The notes: generated from the letters alone by a model not told the origin. 64,000 bases of DNA from Synchiropus splendidus (GCF_027744825.2 NC_071349.1:1550001-1614000), one strand, 5' to 3'; positions 12,450 to 25,419 are shown, counted from the first letter of the stretch. Made by a program: numbers and translations.

Positions 12450-15062
12450 TGAAGTGTTTTTCCAAAGTTATCAACATTTTTATGTTTGGCGTTCCGGAAT
12501 CAACCTTATCTCAGACTGAAAACGTGTTTTCTGCATTGTGCCATAACTTTGCATGGAAACTTCAGAACATGAAAATTTCACCTCCAACTATAGCAGAAAG
12601 GGTCTTTCTAGTAGTTGCACATCAAATCTAAGCTGTTTGAAGTGTTTTTCTAAAGTTAACCCCATTTTTATGTTTGGCGTTCCAGAAACAACCTTATCTC
12701 AGGCTGAAAACGCGTTTTTCTGCATTGTGCCATAACTTTGCATGGAAACTTCAGAACATGAAAATTTCACCTCCAACTATAGCAGAAAGGGTCTTTCTAG
12801 TAGTTGCACATCAAATCTAAGCTGTTTGAAGTGTTTTTCCAAAGTTATCAACATTTTTATGTTTGGCGTTCCGGAATAAACCTTATCTCAGGCTGAAAAC
12901 GCGTTTTCTGCATTGTGCCATAACTTTGCAGGGAAGCTTCAGAACATGAAATTTTCACCTCCCACTATAGCAGAAAGGGTCTTTCGAGTAGTTGCACATA
13001 AAATCTAAGCTGTCTGAAGTGTTTTTCCAAAGTTATCAACATCTTTATGTTTGGCGTTCCTGAATCGACCTTATCTCAGGCTGAAAACGCGTTTTCTGCA
13101 TTGTGCCATAACTTTGCAGGGAAGCTTCAGAACATGAAATTTTCACCTCCGACGATAGCAGAAAGGGTCTTTCGAGTAGTTGCACATAAAATCTAAGCTG
13201 TCTGAAGTGTTTTTCCAAAGTTATCAACATCTTTATGTTTGGCGTTCTGTAACCCACCTTATCTCGGGCTGAAAACGCGTTTTCTGCATTGTGCCATAAC
13301 TTTGCAGGGAGACTTCAGAACATGAAATTTTCTCCTCCCACTATAGCAGAAAGGGTATTTCTAGTAGTTGCATATCAAATCTAAGTTGTCTGAAGTGTTT
13401 TTCGAAAGTTTTCAACATTTTTATGTTTGGCGTTCCTGAATCGACCTTATGTCAGCCTGAAAACGCGTTTTCTGCAATGTGCCATACCTTGGCAGGGAAG
13501 CTTCAGAACATGAAATTTTCAACTTCCACTATAGCAGAAAGGCTCTTTCCAGCAGTCGCACATCAAATCTAAGCTGTCTGAAGTGTTTTTCCAAAGTTAT
13601 CAACATTTTTATGTTTGGCGTTCCGGAATCAACCTTATCTCAGACTGAAAACGTGTTTTCTGCATTGTGCCATAACTTTGCATGGAAACTTCAGAACATG
13701 AAAATTTCACCTCCAACTATAGCAGAAAGGGTCTTTCTCGTAGTTGCACATCAAATCTAAGCTGTTTGAAGTGTTTTTCCAAAGTTAACCCCATTTTTAT
13801 GTTTGGCGTTCCAGAAACAACCTTATCTCATGCTGAAAACGCGTTTTTCTGCATTGTGCCATAACTTTGCATGGAAACTTCAGAACATGAAAATTTCACC
13901 TCCAACTATAGCAGAAAGGGTCTTTCTAGTAGTTGCACATCAAATCTAAGCTGTTTGAAGTGTTTTTCCAAAGTTATCAACATTTTTATGTTTGGCGTTC
14001 CGGAATAAACCTTATCTCAGGCTGAAAACGCGTTTTCTGCATTGTGCCATAACTTTGCAGGGAAGCTTCAGAACATGAAATTTTCACCTCCCACTATAGC
14101 AGAAAGGGTCTCTCTAGTAGTTGCACATCAAATCTAAGCTGTTTGAAGTGTTTTTCGAAAGTTTTCAACATTTTTATGTTTGGCGTTCCTGAATCGACCT
14201 TATGTCAGCCTGAAAACGCGTTTTCTGCAATGTGCCATACCTTGGCAGGGAAGCTTCAGAACATGAAATTTTCAACTTCCACTATAGCAGAAAGGCTCTT
14301 TCCAGCAGTCGCACATCAAATCTAAGCTGTCTGAAGTGTTTTTCCAAAGTTATCAACATTTTTATGTTTGGCGTTCCGGAATCAACCTTATCTCAGACTG
14401 AAAACGTGTTTTCTACATTGTGCCATAACTTTGCATGGAAACTTCAGAACATGAAAATTTCACCTCCAACTATAGCAGAAAAGGTCTTTCTAGTAGTTGC
14501 ACATCAAATCTAAGCTGTTTGAAGTGTTTTTCCAAAGTTAACCCCATTTTTATGTTTGGCGTTCCAGAAACAACCTTATCTCAGGCTGAAAACGCGTTTT
14601 TCTGTATTGTGCCATAACTTTGCATGGAAACTTCAGAACATGAAAATTTCACCTCCAACTATAGCAGAAAGGGTCTTTCTAGTAGTTGCACATCAAATCT
14701 AAGCTGTTTGAAGTGTTTTTCCAAAGTTATCAACATTCTTATGTTTGGCGTTCCGGAATCGACCTTTTCTCAGGCTGAAAACGCGTTTTTCTGCATTGTG
14801 CCATAACTTTGCAGGGAAGCTTTAGAACATGAAAATTTCACGTCCCACTAGAGCAGAAAGGGTATTTCTAGTAGTTGCACATCATATCTAAGCTGTCTGA
14901 AGTGTTTTTCGAAAGTTATCAACATTTTTATGTTTGGCGTTCCGGAATCGACCTTATCTCAGGCTGAAAACGCGTTTTCTGCATTGTGTCATAACTTTGC
15001 AGGAAAGCTGCAGAATATGAAATTTTCACCTCCCACTATAGCAGAAAGGGTCTTTCTAGTAG

Positions 15063-15260
15063 TTGCACAACAAATCTAAGCTGTCTGAAGTGTTTTTCGA
15101 AAGTTATCAACATTTTTATGTTTGGCGTTCCGGATCGCACCTTATTGAAAACGCATTTTCTGCATTGTGCCATAACTTTGCAGGGAAACTTCAGAACATG
15201 AAATTTTCACCTCCCACTATAGCAGAAAGGGTCTCTCTAGTAGTTGCACATCAAATCTAA
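15063..15260. repeat. Monomer with a short loss in the GGATCGCACC region
   Basis: This monomer reads TTCCGGATCGCACCTTATTG and then AAAACGCA, losing about 6 bp of the CTCAGGCT segment. It is a convenient tag. The same lesion recurs at about 26526-26723 and 35735-35932, and the monomer is absent from the related run at 28.5 kb, where the array passes straight to the next type. It therefore marks one deletion event during HOR turnover. Confidence 0.8.
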
Positions 15261-15625
15261 GCTGTCTGAAGTGTTGTTCCAAAGTTATCAACATTTTAAC
15301 GTTTGGCGTTCCGGAACCCACCTTATCTCAGGCTGAAAACGCGTTTTGTGCATTGTGCCATAACTTCTCAGGGAAGCTTCAGATCATGAAATTTTCACCT
15401 CCCACTATAGCAGAAAGGGTCTTTCTAGTAGTTGCACATCAAATCTAAGCTGTCTGAATAGTTTTTCCAAAGTTATCAACATTTTTATGTTTGGCGTTCC
15501 GGAACCCACCTTATCTGAGGCTGAAAACGCGTTTTCTGTTGTGTGCCATAACTTTGCAGGGAAGCTTCAGAACTTGAAATTTTCACCTCCCACTATAGCA
15601 GAAAGGGTCTTTCTCGTAGTTGCTC

Positions 15626-16377
15626 ATCAAATCTAAGTTGTCTGAAGTGTTTTTCCAAAGTTATCAACATGTTTATGTTTGGCGTTCCGGAACCCACCTT
15701 ATCTCTGGCTGAAAACGCGTTTTCTGCATTGTGCCCTTACTTTTCTGGGGAGCTTCAGAACATGGAATTTTCACATCCCACGATAACAGAAAGGGTCCTT
15801 CTAGTAGTTGCACATCAAATCTAAGCAGTCTGAAGTGTTTTTCCAAAGTTATCAACATTTTTTCGTTTGGCGTTCCGGAACCCACCTTATCTCAGGCTGA
15901 AAACGTATTTTCTGAAATGTGCCATAACTTTTGTGGGAAGCTTCAGATCATGAAATTTTCACCTCCCACTGTAGCAGAAAGGGTCTTTCTAGTAGTTGCA
16001 CATCAAATCTAAGCTGTCTGAAGTGTTGTTCCAAAGTTATCAACATTTTTACGTTTGGCGTTCCGGAACCCACCTTATCTCAGGCTGAAAACGTATTTTC
16101 TGCATTGTGCCATAACTTCTCAGGGAAGCTTCAGATCACGAAATTGTCACCTCCCACTATAGCAGAAAGGGTTTTTCTAGTAGTTGCATATCAAATCTAA
16201 GCTGTTTGAATGCTTTTTCCAAAATTATCAACATTTTTATGTTTGGCGTTCCGGAACCCACCTTATCTCAGGCTGAAAACGCGTTTTCTGTTGTGTGCCA
16301 TAACTTTGCAGGGAAGCTTCAGAACTTGAAATTTTCACCTCCCACTATATCAGAAAGGGTCTTTCTCGTAGTTGCAC
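15626..16377. repeat. 4-monomer HOR, 752 bp, copy 1
   Basis: Four monomers (752 bp) repeat almost exactly at 16378-17129. The types in order are: CTCTGGCTG with TGTGCCCTTACTTTTCTGGGG; CATTTTTTCGTTTGG with CTGAAATGTGCC; GTGTTGTTCC with TTTTTACG and GATCACGAAATTGTC; and GAATGCTTTTTCCAAAATTATC. The related stretch at 36298-37049 holds only one copy. Confidence 0.85.
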
Positions 16378-17129
16378 ATCAAATCTAAGTTGTCTGAAGT
16401 GTTTTTCCAAAGTTATCAACATGTTTATGTTTGGCGTTCCGGAACCCACCTTATCTCTGGCTGAAAACGCGTTTTCTGCATTGTGCCCTTACTTTTCTGG
16501 GGAGCTTCAGAACATGGAATTTTCACATCCCACGATAACAGAAAGGGTCCTTCTAGTAGTTGCACATCAAATCTAAGCAGTCTGAAGTGTTTTTCCAAAG
16601 TTATCAACATTTTTTCGTTTGGCGTTCCGGAACCCACCTTATCTCAGGCTGAAAACGTATTTTCTGAAATGTGCCATAACTTTTGTGGGAAGCTTCAGAT
16701 CATGAAATTTTCACCTCCCACTGTAGCAGAAAGGGTCTTTCTAGTAGTTGCACATCAAATCTAAGCTGTCTGAAGTGTTGTTCCAAAGTTATCAACATTT
16801 TTACGTTTGGCGTTCCGGAACCCACCTTATCTCAGGCTGAAAACGTATTTTCTGCATTGTGCCATAACTTCTCAGGGAAGCTTCAGATCACGAAATTGTC
16901 ACCTCCCACTATAGCAGAAAGGGTTTTTCTAGTAGTTGCATATCAAATCTAAGCTGTTTGAATGCTTTTTCCAAAATTATCAACATTTTTATGTTTGGCG
17001 TTCCGGAACCCACCTTATCTCAGGCTGAAAACGCGTTTTCTGTTGTGTGCCATAACTTTGCAGGGAAGCTTCAGAACTTGAAATTTTCACCTCCCACTAT
17101 ATCAGAAAGGGTCTTTCTCGTAGTTGCAC
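16378..17129. repeat. 4-monomer HOR, 752 bp, copy 2
   Basis: This is the second tandem copy of the 752-bp unit. Its third and fourth monomers are also the first two of the 6-mer HOR that starts at about 16775, so the two higher-order periods overlap. This shows the 6-mer was assembled from pre-existing 4-mer material. Confidence 0.85.
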
Positions 17130-17902
17130 ATCAAATCTAAGTTGTCTGAAGTGTTTTTCCAAAGTTATCAACATTTTTATGTTTGGCGTTCCGGAACTCG
17201 GCTTATCTCAGGCTGAAAACGCGTTTTCTGCATTGTGCCATAACTTTGCAGGGAAGCTTCAGAACATGAAATTTTAACCTCCCACTGTAGCAGAAAGGGT
17301 CTTTCTAGTAGTTGCACATCAAATCTAAGCTGTCTGAAGTGTTGTTCCAAAGTTATCAACATTTTTACGTTTGGCGTTCCGGAACCCAATTTATCTCAGG
17401 CTGAAAACGTATTTTCTGCATTGTGCCATAACTTTGCAGGGAAGCTTCAGAACATGAAATGTTCACCTCCCACTATCGCAGAAAGGGTCTTTCTAGTAGT
17501 TGCACATCAAATCTAAGCTGTCTGAAGTGTTTTTCCAAAGTTATCAACATTTTTATGTTTGGCGTTCCGGAACTCACCTTATCTCAGGCTGAAAACGCGT
17601 TTTCTGCATTGTTCCTTAACTTTGCAGAGAAGCTTCAGAACATGAAATTTTCAACTCCCACTATAACAGACTGGGTCTTTCGAGTAGTTGCTCATCAAAT
17701 ATAAGTTATCTGAAGTGTTTCTCGAAAGCTATCAACATTTTTATGTTTGGCGTTACGGAAACGACCATATCTCGCGCTGAAGACGCGTTTTCTGCATTGT
17801 GCCATAACTTTGCAGGGAAGCTTCAGAACATGAAATTTTCACCTCCCACTATAACAGACAGGGTCTTTCTAGTAGTTGCACATCAAATCTAAGCTGTCTG
17901 AA
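16775..17902. repeat. 6-monomer HOR, 1,128 bp, unit 1
   Basis: This is the first of three tandem 1,128-bp units (exactly 6 x 188). Monomer order: GTGTTGTTCC/TTTTTACG with GATCACG; GAATGCTTTTTCC; GGAACTCGGC with ATTTTAACC; GTTGTTCC with ACCCAATTT and AAATGTTCACC; GGAACTCACC with TGTTCCTTAAC; and GGAAACGACCATATCTCG. Differences from units 2 and 3 are few, for example CGCGCTG versus CGGGCTG near 17775 and AAATTTTC versus AAATATTC near 17835. Confidence 0.9.
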
Positions 17903-19030
17903 GTGTTGTTCCAAAGTTATCAACATTTTTACGTTTGGCGTTCCGGAACCCACCTTATCTCAGGCTGAAAACGTATTTTCTGCATTGTGCCATAACTTCT
18001 CAGGGAAGCTTCAGATCACGAAATTGTCACCTCCCACTATAGCAGAAAGGGTTTTTCTAGTAGTTGCATATCAAATCTAAGCTGTTTGAATGCTTTTTCC
18101 AAAATTATCAACATTTTTATGTTTGGCGTTCCGGAACCCACCTTATCTCAGGCTGAAAACGCGTTTTCTGTTGTGTGCCATAACTTTGCAGGGAAGCTTC
18201 AGAACTTGAAATTTTCACCTCCCACTATATCAGAAAGGGTCTTTCTCGTAGTTGCACATCAAATCTAAGTTGTCTGAAGTGTTTTTCCAAAGTTATCAAC
18301 ATTTTTATGTTTGGCGTTCCGGAACTCGGCTTATCTCAGGCTGAAAACGCGTTTTCTGCATTGTGCCATAACTTTGCAGGGAAGCTTCAGAACATGAAAT
18401 TTTAACCTCCCACTGTAGCAGAAAGGGTCTTTCTAGTAGTTGCACATCAAATCTAAGCTGTCTGAAGTGTTGTTCCAAAGTTATCAACATTTTTACGTTT
18501 GGCGTTCCGGAACCCAATTTATCTCAGGCTGAAAACGTATTTTCTGCATTGTGCCATAACTTTGCAGGGAAGCTTCAGAACATGAAATGTTCACCTCCCA
18601 CTATCGCAGAAAGGGTCTTTCTAGTAGTTGCACATCAAATCTAAGCTGTCTGAAGTGTTTTTCCAAAGTTATCAACATTTTTATGTTTGGCGTTCCGGAA
18701 CTCACCTTATCTCAGGCTGAAAACGCGTTTTCTGCATTGTTCCTTAACTTTGCAGAGAAGCTTCAGAACATGAAATTTTCAACTCCCACTATAACAGACT
18801 GGGTCTTTCGAGTAGTTGCTCATCAAATATAAGTTGTCTGAAGTGTTTCTCGAAAGCTATCAACATTTTTATGTTTGGCGTTACGGAAACGACCATATCT
18901 CGGGCTGAAGACGCGTTTTCTGCATTGTGCCATAACTTTGCAGGGAAGCTTCAGAACATGAAATATTCACCTCCCACTATAACAGACAGGGTCTTTCTAG
19001 TAGTTGCACATCAAATCTAAGTTGTCTGAA
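17903..19030. repeat. 6-monomer HOR, 1,128 bp, unit 2
   Basis: This middle unit has the same six monomer types in the same order as its neighbours. It shares AAATATTC near 18961 with unit 3 but not with unit 1, so units 2 and 3 are each other's closest relatives. Confidence 0.9.
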
Positions 19031-20158
19031 GTGTTGTTCCAAAGTTATCAACATTTTTACGTTTGGCGTTCCGGAACCCACCTTATCTCAGGCTGAAAAC
19101 GTATTTTCTGCATTGTGCCATAACTTCTCAGGGAAGCTTCAGATCACGAAATTGTCACCTCCCACTATAGCAGAAAGGGTTTTTCTAGTAGTTGCATATC
19201 AAATCTAAGCTGTTTGAATGCTTTTTCCAAAATTATCAACATTTTTATGTTTGGCGTTCCGGAACCCACCTTATCTCAGGCTGAAAACGCGTTTTCTGTT
19301 GTGTGCCATAACTTTGCAGGGAAGCTTCAGAACTTGAAATTTTCACCTCCCACTATATCAGAAAGGGTCTTTCTCGTAGTTGCACATCAAATCTAAGTTG
19401 TCTGAAGTGTTTTTCCAAAGTTATCAACATTTTTATGTTTGGCGTTCCGGAACTCGGCTTATCTCAGGCTGAAAACGCGTTTTCTGCATTGTGCCATAAC
19501 TTTGCAGGGAAGCTTCAGAACATGAAATTTTAACCTCCCACTGTAGCAGAAAGGGTCTTTCTAGTAGTTGCACATCAAATCTAAGCTGTCTGAAGTGTTG
19601 TTCCAAAGTTATCAACATTTTTACGTTTGGCGTTCCGGAACCCAATTTATCTCAGGCTGAAAACGTATTTTCTGCATTGTGCCATAACTTTGCAGGGAAG
19701 CTTCAGAACATGAAATGTTCACCTCCCACTATCGCAGAAAGGGTCTTTCTAGTAGTTGCACATCAAATCTAAGCTGTCTGAAGTGTTTTTCCAAAGTTAT
19801 CAACATTTTTATGTTTGGCGTTCCGGAACTCACCTTATCTCAGGCTGAAAACGCGTTTTCTGCATTGTTCCTTAACTTTGCAGAGAAGCTTCAGAACATG
19901 AAATTTTCAACTCCCACTATAACAGACTGGGTCTTTCGAGTAGTTGCTCATCAAATATAAGTTGTCTGAAGTGTTTCTCGAAAGCTATCAACATTTTTAT
20001 GTTTGGCGTTACGGAAACGACCATATCTCGGGCTGAAGACGCGTTTTCTGCATTGTGCCATAACTTTGCAGGGAAGCTTCAGAACATGAAATATTCACCT
20101 CCCACTATAACAGACAGGGTCTTTCTAGTAGTTGCACATCAAATCTAAGTTGTCTGAA
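19031..20158. repeat. 6-monomer HOR, 1,128 bp, unit 3
   Basis: This is the last unit. The periodicity ends at about 20158, where the next monomer has TTTTTTAAAAGCTATC instead of GTTGTTCCAAAGTTATC. The sequence flanking this end continues identically after the single HOR unit at 36695-37824, which places the tandem expansion inside an otherwise shared superblock. Confidence 0.9.
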
Positions 20159-21840
20159 GTGTTTTTTAAAAGCTATCAACATTTTTTAGGTTGGCGTTCC
20201 AGAAACGACCTTATCTCGGGCTGAAAACGCTTTTTCTGCATTGTGCCATAACTTTGCAGGGAAGCTTCAGAACATCAAATTTTCACCTCCCACTATAGCA
20301 GAAAGGGTCTTTCTAGTCGTTGTACCTCAAATCTAAGCTGTTTGAAGTGTTTTTCCAAAGTTATCAACATTTTTATGTTTGGCGTTCCGGAACCCACCTT
20401 ATCTCGGGCTGAAAACGCTTTTTCTGCATTGTGCCATAACTTTGCAGGGAAGCTACAGAACATCAAATTTTCACCTCCCACTATAGCAGAAAGGGTCTTT
20501 CTAGTCGTTGCACATCAAATCTAAGCTGTCTGAAGTGTTTTTCCAAAGTTATCAACATTTTTACGTTTGGCGCTCCGGAACCCACCTTGTCTCATGCTGA
20601 AAACGCGTTTTTTGCATTGTGCCATAACTTTGAAGGAAAGCTTCAGAACATGAAAGTTTCACCTCCCACTATAGCAGAAAGGGTCTTTCTCGTAGTTACA
20701 CATCAAATCTAAGCTATTTGAAGTGTTTTTCCAAAGTTATCAACATTTTTATGTTTGGCGTTCCGGAACCCACCTTATCTCTGGCTGAAAACGTGTTTTC
20801 TGCTTTGTACCATAACTTTGCTGGGAATCTTTAGAACATGAAATTTTAACCTCCCACAATAGCATAAAGGGTCTTTCTTGTCGTTGCACATCAAATCTAA
20901 GCTGTCTGAAGTGTTTTTCGAAAGTTATCAACATTTTTACGTTTGGCGCTCCGGAACCCACATTACCTCAGGCTGAAAACACGTTTTCTGCATTGTGCCA
21001 TAACTTTGCAGGGAAGCTTCAGAACATGAAATTTTAACCTCCACCTGTAGCAGAATGGGTCTTTCTAGTAGTTGCACATCAAATCTAAGCTGTCTGAAGT
21101 GTTTTTCCAAAGTTATCAACATTTTTAAGTTTGGTGTTCCGGAACCCTCCTTATCTCAGGCTGAAAACGCATTTTCTGCATTGTTCCTTAACTTTGCAGG
21201 GAAGCATCAGAACATGAAATTTTCAACTCCCACTATGACAAACAGGGTCTTTCTGATAGTTGCACATCAAATCTAATCTGTCTGAAGTGTTTTTCGAAAG
21301 TTATCAACATTTTTATGTTTGGCGTTCCGGAACCCACCTTATCTCAGGCTGAAAACGCGTTTTCTGCATTGTGCCATAACTTTGCAGGGAAGCTTCAGAA
21401 CATGAAATTTTCACCTCCCACTGTAGCAGAAAGGGTCTTACTAGTAGTTGGAAATCAAATCTAAGCTGTCTGAAGTGTTTTTCCAAAGTTATCAACATTT
21501 TTATCTTTGAAGTTCCGGAACCCACCTTGTCTCAGGCTGAAAACGCGTTTTCTGCATTGTGCCATAACTTTGAAGGAAAGCTTCAGAACATGAAAGTTTC
21601 ACCTCCCACTATAGCAGAAAGGGTCTTTCTAGTAGTTACACATCAAATCTAAGCTATCTAAAGTGTTTTTCCAAAGTTATCAACATTTTTATGTTTGGCG
21701 TTCCGGAACCCGCCTCATCTCTGGCTGAAAAAGCGTTTTCTGCTTTGTGCCATAACTTTGCTGGGAATCTTTAGAACATGAAATTTTAACCTCCCACAAT
21801 AGCATAAAGGGTCTTTCTTGTAGTTGCACATCAAATGTAA
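20159..21840. repeat. Superblock copy 1, right part
   Basis: These nine monomers match 37825-39506 at offset 17,666 bp with few differences. Diagnostic changes are CATTTTTTAGGTTGG near 20183, GTCGTTGCAC, GGCGCTCCGG, GGGAATCTTTAGAAC with AGCATAAAGG, and ATCTTTGAAGTTCC near 21503. The copies separate near 21840, where one reads GTGTTTTTCC and the other GCGGTTTCCC. Confidence 0.85.
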
Positions 21841-22785
21841 GCTGTCTGAAGTGTTTTTCCAAAGTTATCAACATTTTTACGTTTGGTGTTCCGGAACCCA
21901 CCTTATCTCAGGCTGAAAACGCGTTTTCTGCATTGTCCCATAACTTTGCAGGGAAACTTCAGAACATGAAATTTTCACTTCCCACTATAGCAGAAAGGGT
22001 CTTTCTAGTAGTTGCACATCAAATCTAAGCTGTCTGAAATGTTTTTTCCAAAGTTGTCAACATTTTTATGTTTGGCGTTCCGGAACCCACCTTATCTCAG
22101 GCTGAAAACTCGTTTTTTGCATTGTGCCATAACTTTGCAGGACGCTTCAGAAGATGAAATTTTCACCTCCCACTACAGCAGAAAGGGTCTTTCTAGTAGT
22201 CGCACATCAAATCTAAGCTGTTTGAAGTGTTTTTCCAAAGTTAATCCCATTTTTATGTTTGGCGTTCCAGAAACAACCTTATCTCAGGCTGAAAACGCGT
22301 TTTACGCAATTTGCCATAACTTTGCAGGAAAGCTTCAGAACATGAAATTTTCACCTCCCACTATAGCAGAAAGGGTCTTTCTAGTAGTTGCACATCAAAT
22401 CTAAGCTGTTTGAAGTGTTTTTCCAAAGTTATCAACATTTTTATGTTTGGCGTTCCGGAATCAACCTTATCTCAGGCTGAAAACGCGTTTTCTGCATTGT
22501 GCCATAACTTTGCTTGGAAACTTCAGAACATGAAATTTTCACCTCCAACTATAGCAGAAAGGGTCTTTCTAGTAGTTGCACATCAAATCTAAGCTGTTTG
22601 AAGTGTTTTTCCAAAGTTAACCCCATTTTTATGTTTGGCGTTCCAGAAACAACCTTATCTCAGGCTGAATACGCGTTTTACGCAATTTGCCATAACTTTG
22701 CAGGAAAGCTTCAGAACATGAAATTTTCACCTCCCACTATAGCAGAAAGGGTCTTTCTAGTAGTTGCACATCAAATCTAAGCTTT
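21841..22785. repeat. Bridge and paired b-c monomer module
   Basis: About five monomers lead from the superblock into the 5-mer region. A frame-joining small deletion in GCAGGACGCTTC near 22138 creates the longest open frame of the window (130 codons), which is not a gene. The b (GCTTGGAAACTTC) and c (CAGGCTGAATACGCG with CGCAATTTGCC) monomers at about 22410-22785 recur as a pair at about 23915-24290 and 31806-32181. Confidence 0.8.
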
Positions 22786-23726
22786 TTGAAGTGTTTTTCC
22801 AAAGTTTTCAACATTTTTATGTTTGGCGTTCCTGAATCGACCTTATCTCAGGCTGAAAACGCGTTTTCTGCATTGTGCCATAACTTTGCAGGGAAGCTTC
22901 AGAACATGAAATTTTCACCTCCCACGATAGCAGAAAGGGTCTTTCGAGTAGTTGCACATAAAATCTAAGCTGTCTGAAGTGTTTTTCCAAAGTTATCAAC
23001 ATCTTTATGTTTGGCGTTCTGTAACCCACCTTATCTCGGGCTGAAAACGCGTTTTCTGCATTGTGCCATAACTTTGCAGGGAGACTTCAGAACATGAAAT
23101 TTTCTCCTCCCACTATAGCAGAAAGGGTATTTCTAGTAGTTGCATATCAAATCTAAGTTGTCTGAAGTGTTTTTCGAAAGTTTTCAACATTTTTATGTTT
23201 GGCGTTCCTGAATCGACCTTATCTCAGCCTGAAAACGCGTTTTCTGCAATGTGCCATACCTTGGCAGGGAAGCTTCAGAACATGAAATTTTCAACTTCCA
23301 CTATAGCAGAAAGGCTCTTTCCAGCAGTCGCACATCAAATCTAAGCTGTCTGAAGTGTTTTTCCAAAGTTATCAACATTTTTATGTTTGGCGTTCCGGAA
23401 TCAACCTTATCTCAGACTGAAAACGTGTTTTCTGCATTGTGCCATAACTTTGCATGGAAACTTCAGAACATGAAAATTTCACCTCCAACTATAGCAGAAA
23501 GGGTCTTTCTAGTAGTTGCACATCAAATCTAAGCTGTTTGAAGTGTTTTTCCAAAGTTAACCCCATTTTTATGTTTGGCGTTCCAGAAACAACCTTATCT
23601 CAGGCTGAAAACGCGTTTTTCTGCATTGTGCCATAACTTTGCATGGAAACTTCAGAACATGAAAATTTCACCTCCAACTATAGCAGAAAGGGTCTTTCTA
23701 GTAGTTGCACATCAAATCTAAGCTGT
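22786..23726. repeat. 5-monomer HOR module d-e-f-g-h, copy 1 (941 bp)
   Basis: Order: d, TTCCTGAATCG with TTTCGAGTAG and CACATAAAATC; e, ATCTTTATG with TTCTGTAACCC; f, CAGCCTGAAAACG with CAATGTGCCATACCTTGGC; g, GACTGAAAACGTG with GCATGGAAAC; h, GTTAACCCCATTTTT with the one-base-longer GCGTTTTTCTGC. The whole order recurs at 24479-25419 (offset 1,693). Confidence 0.85.
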
Positions 23727-24478
23727 TTGAAGTGTTTTTCCAAAGTTATCAACATTTTTATGTTTGGCGTTCCAGAAACAACCTTATCTCAGGCTGAAAA
23801 CGCGTTTTACGCAATTTGCCATAACTTTGCAGGAAAGCTTCAGAACATGAAATTTTCACCTCCCACTATAGCAGAAAGGGTCTTTCTAGTAGTTGCACAT
23901 CAAATCTAAGCTGTTTGAAGTGTTTTTCCAAAGTTATCAACATTTTTATGTTTGGCGTTCCGGAATCAACCTTATCTCAGGCTGAAAACGCGTTTTCTGC
24001 ATTGTGCCATAACTTTGCTTGGAAACTTCAGAACATGAAATTTTCACCTCCAACTATTGCAGAAAGGGTCTTTCTAGTAGTTGCACATCAAATCTAAGCT
24101 GTTTGAAGTGTTTTTCCAAAGTTAACCCCATTTTTATGTTTGGCGTTCCAGAAACAACCTTATCTCAGGCTGAATACGCGTTTTACGCAATTTGCCATAA
24201 CTTTGCAGGAAAGCTTCAGAACATGAAATTTTCACCTCCCACTATAGCAGAAAGGGTCTTTCTAGTAGTTGCACATCAAATCTAAGCTGTTTGAAGTGTT
24301 TTTCCAAAGTTATCAACATTTTTATGTTTGGCGTTCCGGAATAAACCTTATCTCAGGCTGAAAACGCGTTTTCTGCATTGTGCCATAACTTTGCAGGGAA
24401 GCTTCAGAACATGATATTTTCACCTCCCACTATAGCAGAAAGGGTCTCTCTAGTAGTTGCACATCAAATCTAAGCTGT
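23727..24478. repeat. Linker monomers between the two d-h modules
   Basis: Four monomers: an ETTLS/FYAIC type with CGCAATTTGCC, the b-c pair, and a GGAATAAACC monomer with ATGATATTTTCACC. From the first d-h module to the second the distance is nine monomers plus one base (1,693 bp), so this is one interval of a larger nested repeat. Confidence 0.75.
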
Positions 24479-25419
24479 TTGAAGTGTTTTTCGAAAGTTT
24501 TCAACATTTTTATGTTTGGCGTTCCTGAATCGACCTTATCTCAGGCTGAAAACGCGTTTTCTGCATTGTGCCATAACTTTGCAGGGAAGCTTCAGAACAT
24601 GAAATTTTCACCTCCCACGATAGCAGAAAGGGTCTTTCGAGTAGTTGCACATAAAATCTAAGCTGTCTGAAGTGTTTTTCCAAAGTTATCAACATCTTTA
24701 TGTTTGGCGTTCTGTAACCCACCTTATCTCGGGCTGAAAACGCGTTTTCTGCATTGTGCCATAACTTTGCAGGGAGACTTCAGAACATGAAATTTTCTCC
24801 TCCCACTATAGCAGAAAGGGTATTTCTAGTAGTTGCATATCAAATCTAAGTTGTCTGAAGTGTTTTTCGAAAGTTTTCAACATTTTTATGTTTGGCGTTC
24901 CTGAATCGACCTGATCTCAGCCTGAAAACGCGTTTTCTGCAATGTGCCATACCTTGGCAGGGAAGCTTCAGAACATGAAATTTTCAACTTCCACTATAGC
25001 AGAAAGGCTCTTTCCAGCAGTCGCACATCAAATCTAAGCTGTCTGAAGTGTTTTTCCAAAGTTATCAACATTTTTATGTTTGGCGTTCCGGAATCAACCT
25101 TATCTCAGACTGAAAACGTGTTTTCTGCATTGTGCCATAACTTTGCATGGAAACTTCAGAACATGAAAATTTCACCTCCAACTATAGCAGAAAGGGTCTT
25201 TCTAGTAGTTGCACATCAAATCTAAGCTGTTTGAAGTGTTTTTCCAAAGTTAACCCCATTTTTATGTTTGGCGTTCCAGAAACAACCTTATCTCAGGCTG
25301 AAAACGCGTTTTTCTGCATTGTGCCATAACTTTGCATGGAAACTTCAGAACATGAAAATTTCACCTCCAACTATAGCAGAAAGGGTCTTTCTAGTAGTTG
25401 CACATCAAATCTAAGCTGT
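24479..25419. repeat. 5-monomer HOR module d-e-f-g-h, copy 2 (941 bp)
   Basis: This is a near-identical copy of 22786-23726. Small differences include CGACCTGATCTC near 24909. The extra T in monomer h is kept, which is why the module is 941 and not 940 bp in both copies. Confidence 0.85.

Larger units (their letters stand above)
12450..16377. repeat. Superblock copy 1, left part
   Basis: This aligns to 33122-37049 at a constant offset of 20,672 bp, with only scattered differences (for example one inserted base near 34990/35010 and one lost near 35305). It is a mosaic of recognisable monomer types: QTENV-type GACTGAAAACGTG, a 189-bp monomer with an extra T in CGCGTTTTTCTGC, GGAATAAACC, GTAACCCACC with ATCTTTATG, and CAATGTGCCATACCTTGGC. 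Sub-runs recur at 22.8-26.2, 26.4-29.7 and 33-37 kb. Confidence 0.85.

Noticed and set aside
15134..15160. GGATCGCACC segment as foreign insertion
   Set aside because: It aligns to the normal monomer with a short deletion and a few substitutions, and recurs at the matching places in 26.6 and 35.8 kb; no extra sequence is present.
22012..22404. Longest open reading frame (130 codons, plus strand) and the roughly 60-110-codon frames recurring on both strands
   Set aside because: They repeat with the monomer, usually end at the TAA of the AAATCTAAGCTG junction, often need non-ATG starts, and exist in several frames and on both strands because 188 is not a multiple of three. Length differences come from 1-2 nt indels. 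No conserved domain, signal or codon pattern is visible.
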